From the NCBI GenBank assembly GCA_027489195.1, contig JAIYAG010000120.1, positions 1 to 9,604 on the forward strand: a stretch of 9,604 nucleotides of DNA, read 5' to 3'. A program made the position numbers and the translations under genes. This document shows positions 6,530 to 9,604 of this stretch, piece by piece; within the stretch, counting starts at the first letter, position 1; each line of letters begins with the position of its first letter. The notes under the pieces are model-generated. The model was not told the DNA's origin. It worked only from the letters and a program-made list of their open reading frames with translations, and did not search any database. The stretch is from Burkholderiales bacterium (GTDB lineage Bacteria > Pseudomonadota > Gammaproteobacteria > Burkholderiales > Burkholderiaceae_E).

Positions 6530-6556
6530 GCCGGAGCCCCCGGCCGGAGCCCCCCG
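6530..6556 (+). repeat. Tandem duplication of the Shine-Dalgarno region of the crotonase gene
   Basis: GCCGGAGCCCCCG at 6530-6542 is followed directly by the same sequence with one extra C at 6543-6556, ending at the base before the ATG. Each copy carries GGAG. The second (6546-6549) is 7 nt from the ATG and well placed to be the ribosome binding site; the first is 20 nt away. Confidence 0.9.
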
Positions 6557-7339
6557 ATGCCCGAAGTCACCGCACGCCGAGACGGACCGATCGGTCGCGT
6601 CGTCATCGCCCACCCCGAGAAGCTCAACGCGATGAACCTCGCGATGTGGGAGGCGCTGCCGCCGCTGCTGCAGGCGCTCGACGCCGACCCCGAGGTGCGG
6701 CTCGTCGTCATCGAGGGCGAGGGCGAGCGGGCCTTCGTCGCCGGCGGCGACATCTCGGAATTCGAATCGCAGCGCGATGCCGCCGAGTCCCGCGCGCGCT
6801 ACGACGCCGCGGTCGAGGCGGCCTACCTCGCGCCGGGCCGCTGCGGCAAGCCGGTCGTCGCGAAGATCCGCGGCATCTGCATGGGCGGCGGGCTCGGCCT
6901 CGCCGCCGCCTGCGACCTGCGCTTCTGCACCGACGACTCGCGCTTCCGGATGCCGGCCGCGCGCCTGGGCCTGGGCTATGGCGCGGGCGGCGTCGACCGC
7001 TTCCTCACGGTGCTCGGGCTGCAGAACACGCTCGACGTGTTCTTCTCCGCACGGGTGTTCGACGCCGCCGACGCGCTGCGCATGGGTTTCGTGACGCGCG
7101 TCGAGCCGCGGGCCTCGTTCGATGCCGCCGTCGACGCGTGGTGCGAGATGGTGGCGCAGAACGCGCCCCTGACCCTGCGTGCGGTCAAGCTCACCACGGC
7201 GCAGCTCACGCGCGATGCGGCCGACCGCGACATGGCGGCGGCGAAGGCGGCGATCGCGGCCTGCTTCGCGAGCGACGACCACCTCGAAGGCGCACGTGCC
7301 TTCATGCAGAAGCGTCCGCCGGTGTTCACCGGACGTTGA
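6557..7339 (+). CDS. Crotonase-superfamily protein (enoyl-CoA hydratase/isomerase family)
   Basis: 260-residue protein with a crotonase fold, expected to bind an acyl-CoA and stabilise an enolate in an oxyanion hole. The oxyanion-hole segments are AFVAGGDISEFE (59-70) and GICMGGGLGLAAACDLRF (106-123), followed by RMPAARLGLGYGAGGVDRF (131-149) and FFSARVFDAADALRMGFV (162-179). Length is typical of a monofunctional member. Compared with rat mitochondrial enoyl-CoA hydratase, the two catalytic glutamates (144 and 164) fall on Gly114 and Ala134, so classical hydratase chemistry is doubtful; a hydrolase, isomerase, decarboxylase or other crotonase reaction is possible. The ATG at 6557 is chosen because of GGAG 7 nt upstream and because MPEVTARRDGPIGRVVIAHP is a normal family N-terminus; in-frame sequence back to 6395 looks non-coding. 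It stands alone: divergent from the monooxygenase and separated by 181 bp from the next gene. Confidence 0.9.
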   Translation: MPEVTARRDGPIGRVVIAHPEKLNAMNLAMWEALPPLLQALDADPEVRLVVIEGEGERAFVAGGDISEFESQRDAAESRARYDAAVEAAYLAPGRCGKPVVAKIRGICMGGGLGLAAACDLRFCTDDSRFRMPAARLGLGYGAGGVDRFLTVLGLQNTLDVFFSARVFDAADALRMGFVTRVEPRASFDAAVDAWCEMVAQNAPLTLRAVKLTTAQLTRDAADRDMAAAKAAIAACFASDDHLEGARAFMQKRPPVFTGR

Positions 7340-7349
7340 GCGTTCGCGC

Positions 7350-7381
7350 GGCCCGGGGCGCGGGCCCGGTGCGCGGCGCAC
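7350..7381 (+). terminator. Two adjacent GC hairpins after the crotonase stop
   Basis: GGCCCG-GGGCG-CGGGCC (7350-7366) and GTGCG-CGG-CGCAC (7369-7381) can form 6- and 5-bp stems within 45 bp of the stop codon. No T-run follows, so a classical intrinsic terminator is not shown. They could assist Rho-dependent termination or protect the 3' end of the message. Confidence 0.3.
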
Positions 7382-7418
7382 CCGCCCGAGGCGCGGCGCG
7401 GCCTGTGTGCCCCGGCAG

Positions 7419-7446
7419 CGGGCGTGGCCGTTTCAAACACCGCCCG
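7419..7446. promoter_or_regulatory. Bipartite inverted repeat upstream of the DUF1028 gene
   Basis: CGGGCG (7419-7424) pairs with CGCCCG (7441-7446), and between them GTTT-C-AAAC (7430-7438) forms a second perfect palindrome. The GTTTCAAAC core is AT-rich in an otherwise GC-rich gap. It lies about 40 bp upstream of the likely -10, where a regulator could bind; it could instead act as the crotonase terminator. Confidence 0.35.
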
Positions 7447-7484
7447 GACGCTCGGGTGATCGCCGAAGACGCCGCGCGCCGGCG

Positions 7485-7490
7485 TATCCT
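7485..7490 (+). promoter_or_regulatory. Candidate -10 element (TATCCT) for the DUF1028-dpp operon
   Basis: TATCCT lies 31 bp before the ATG at 7521 and matches TATAAT at four positions. A start of transcription about 7 bp downstream would give a leader of roughly 25 nt. No recognisable -35 is present at 16-18 bp. Confidence 0.35.
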
Positions 7491-7520
7491 CCGGCCTTCA
7501 CTTCCTGGCTCCGGCTCTCC

Positions 7521-8245
7521 ATGACCTGGTCGATCGTCGCGCGCGACCCCGCCAGCGGCGCCTTCGGCGTCGCGGTCGCGACGCGCTTCTTCGCGGTCGG
7601 TGCGCTCTGCACGCATGCGGACGGCGGCATCGGCGCGCTCGCCACGCAGGCCCTCATCAACCCGACCTTCGGCCCGCGCGGGCTGCGCCTGCTGCGCGAG
7701 GGGCTCGACGCCGCCACGGTGGTCGCTGCGCTCGTCGCCGCCGACCCGGGCCGCGGCAGCCGTCAGCTCCATCTGCAGGACGCCCGCGGCGGCATCGCCG
7801 CGCACACCGGTGCCGACTGCGTCCCCTGGTGCGGTCACCTCGTGCGCGAGGGCTTCTCGGTGGCCGGCAACATGCTGGCCGGCCCCCAGGTCGTCGAGGC
7901 CACCGCGCGCGCCTACGAGGCGGGTGCGGCGCTGCCGTTCGCGCAGCGTCTGATCCGCGCCCTCGAGGCCGGCGAGGCGGTGGGCGGCGACAAGCGCGGC
8001 AAGCAGTCGGCGGCCCTGCGCATCCACACCACCGAGGAGTATCCGGCCCTCGACCTGCGGGTCGACGACCATCCCGATCCGCTCGCCGAGCTCGCGCGCC
8101 TCGAGGCGGTCAGCCGCGAGCGCTTCGTGCACTTCGCGACCTTCTTCGCGACCCGCGCGAACCCGGGCGGCACCTGGGACCGCGCGGTGATCGACGCCGC
8201 GCTCGCGACCCTGGCGCAGGACCCGCCGCCGAAGGCCCCGTCGCA

Positions 8246-8249
<4 letters not shown>
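7521..8249 (+). CDS. DUF1028 family protein, probable Ntn-hydrolase fold
   Basis: 242-residue protein of the DUF1028 family. Hallmarks are the N-terminus MTWSIVARDPASGAFGVAVA (1-20), GIGALATQALINPTFGPRGL (36-55), HTG (95-97), GFSVAGNMLAG (111-121) and GGDKRGKQSAAL (155-166). The family has been placed near N-terminal-nucleophile hydrolases; Thr2 would become the N-terminus if Met1 is removed, but a nucleophile role is inferred. Biochemical function is not established. The ATG at 7521 is fixed by the conserved N-terminus; no Shine-Dalgarno is visible, so it may be read from a short, weakly guided leader. Its stop overlaps the next start by 4 bp (GTGA at 8246-8249), so it is tightly coupled to a peptide-type ABC transporter, a pairing common for this family. 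That points to hydrolysis or processing of an imported peptide or amide. No signal peptide is seen. Confidence 0.9.
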
Positions 8250-9253
<1,004 letters not shown>

Positions 9254-9264
9254 GCGCTCGACGC

Positions 9265-9271
9265 GAGGGGG
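9265..9271 (+). promoter_or_regulatory. Ribosome binding site of the dppF-type gene
   Basis: GAGGGGG lies 4 nt before the ATG at 9276. It favours this ATG over the GTG at 9250 that overlaps the dppD stop, which is also in a different frame from the ATPase reading frame. Confidence 0.65.
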
Positions 9272-9275
9272 TGCG

Positions 9276-9604
9276 ATGAGCGTCGCGCTCAAGGCCGAAG
9301 GGCTGGTCAAGCATTTCCCGGTGCGCACCGGTCTCTTCGGGCGCGCCACCGCGCACGTGCGTGCGGTCGACGGCGTGTCCTTCGAGGTCGAGGCCGGCCG
9401 CACCTTCGCGATCGTCGGCGAGTCGGGCTGCGGCAAGTCCACCGTCGCGCGCCTGCTGCTGCGGCTCATCGAGCCCGACGCGGGCCGCGTGACCCTGGGC
9501 GGCGAAGACCTGCTCGCCGCCGACGCCGCGTCGCTACGCCGGCTGCGCGGCCGCATCCAGCTCGTCTTCCAGGATCCGTACGGCTCGCTCAACCCGCGGA
9601 TGAC
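9276..9604 (+). CDS. dppF: DppF/OppF-type ATPase of a peptide ABC transporter, cut by right edge
   Basis: The first 109 codons of the second ATP-binding subunit, the usual partner of DppD in a heterodimeric ATPase pair. Visible features are LVKHFPVRTGLFGR near the start (10-23), typical of the DppF group, then AVDGVSFEV, Walker A GESGCGKS (48-55) and the Q-loop VFQDPYGSLNPRM (97-109). The QDPYGSLNPRM wording separates it from DppD, which has QEPMTSLNPAF. It follows dppD after 22 bp. The signature motif, Walker B and C-terminus lie beyond the window. Whether permease genes follow cannot be seen. Confidence 0.92.
   Translation, partial: MSVALKAEGLVKHFPVRTGLFGRATAHVRAVDGVSFEVEAGRTFAIVGESGCGKSTVARLLLRLIEPDAGRVTLGGEDLLAADAASLRRLRGRIQLVFQDPYGSLNPRM

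Larger units (their letters stand above)
6378..6556. other. Divergent intergenic region between monooxygenase and crotonase genes
   Basis: This 179-bp region should carry promoters in both directions. It contains the short palindromes CGGGGTCCCCG (6429-6439) and GTCGG-CGGG-CCGAC (6458-6471), a run of GGCC units around 6508-6522, the -10-like TATGCT described separately, and a tandem duplication next to the crotonase start. I find no clear promoter for the leftward gene and no small gene. Confidence 0.45.

Noticed and set aside
6395..6556. 54-codon upstream extension of the crotonase frame
   Set aside because: It crosses promoter-like and repeated sequence and lacks family similarity; GGAG 7 nt before 6557 marks the better start.
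4536..6635. 699-codon plus-strand open frame
   Set aside because: Antisense to the EthA-like monooxygenase and part of the CoA-transferase; Arg/Ala/His-rich with no motif, and it ends inside the crotonase gene.
7350..7381. Classical intrinsic terminator after the crotonase gene
   Set aside because: Stems exist but there is no T-run, so it is listed only as a low-confidence hairpin pair.

Overview
The window is about 9.6 kb of very GC-rich DNA. Its codon use is dominated by GCG, CTG, CGC and GTC, and weak TATNCT-type -10 elements precede some genes. The protein families (a proteobacterial-type EgtB, a long-chain-type acyl-CoA synthetase with a C-terminal extension, DUF1028 next to a peptide ABC transporter) suggest a betaproteobacterium, probably of the Burkholderiales. 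That assignment is inferred from family flavour only. No rRNA, tRNA, CRISPR array, insertion sequence or phage gene is visible, so the region looks chromosomal and mostly metabolic.

Layout from left to right. (1) On the minus strand, an AMP-forming acyl-CoA synthetase starts at a TTG at 1962 and runs off the left edge. (2) On the plus strand, egtB (2158-3555) encodes an ergothioneine-type sulfoxide synthase. (3) Convergent with egtB, and overlapping its 3' end by 35 bp, is a minus-strand pair transcribed leftward: an EthA-like flavin monooxygenase (4911-6377), then an acetyl-CoA hydrolase/CoA-transferase family protein (3521-4819). (4) Divergent from the monooxygenase is a crotonase-superfamily (enoyl-CoA hydratase/isomerase family) gene (6557-7339). 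(5) A rightward operon follows: a DUF1028 protein (7521-8249), a DppD-type ATPase (8246-9253, start and stop overlapping) and the first 109 codons of a DppF-type ATPase cut by the right edge.

Taken together, the acyl-CoA synthetase, CoA-transferase, crotonase and Baeyer-Villiger-type monooxygenase suggest catabolism of ketones, acids or acyl-CoAs. The DUF1028/Dpp block suggests import and processing of peptides or related nitrogenous compounds. These links are inferences from gene order.

The most unusual signals are small-scale. The acyl-CoA synthetase carries a repeated copy of its C-terminal catalytic-lysine motif, 73 codons downstream, in which the lysine is Gln. Four intergenic or gene-boundary sites carry perfect or near-perfect short tandem duplications (periods 23, 15, 14 and 13 bp), which duplicate upstream-leader sequence, a stop codon or a Shine-Dalgarno sequence. 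Two CoA-metabolising enzymes lack the glutamates that are catalytic in their best-known relatives. I see no convincing new multi-gene defence or mobile system here.
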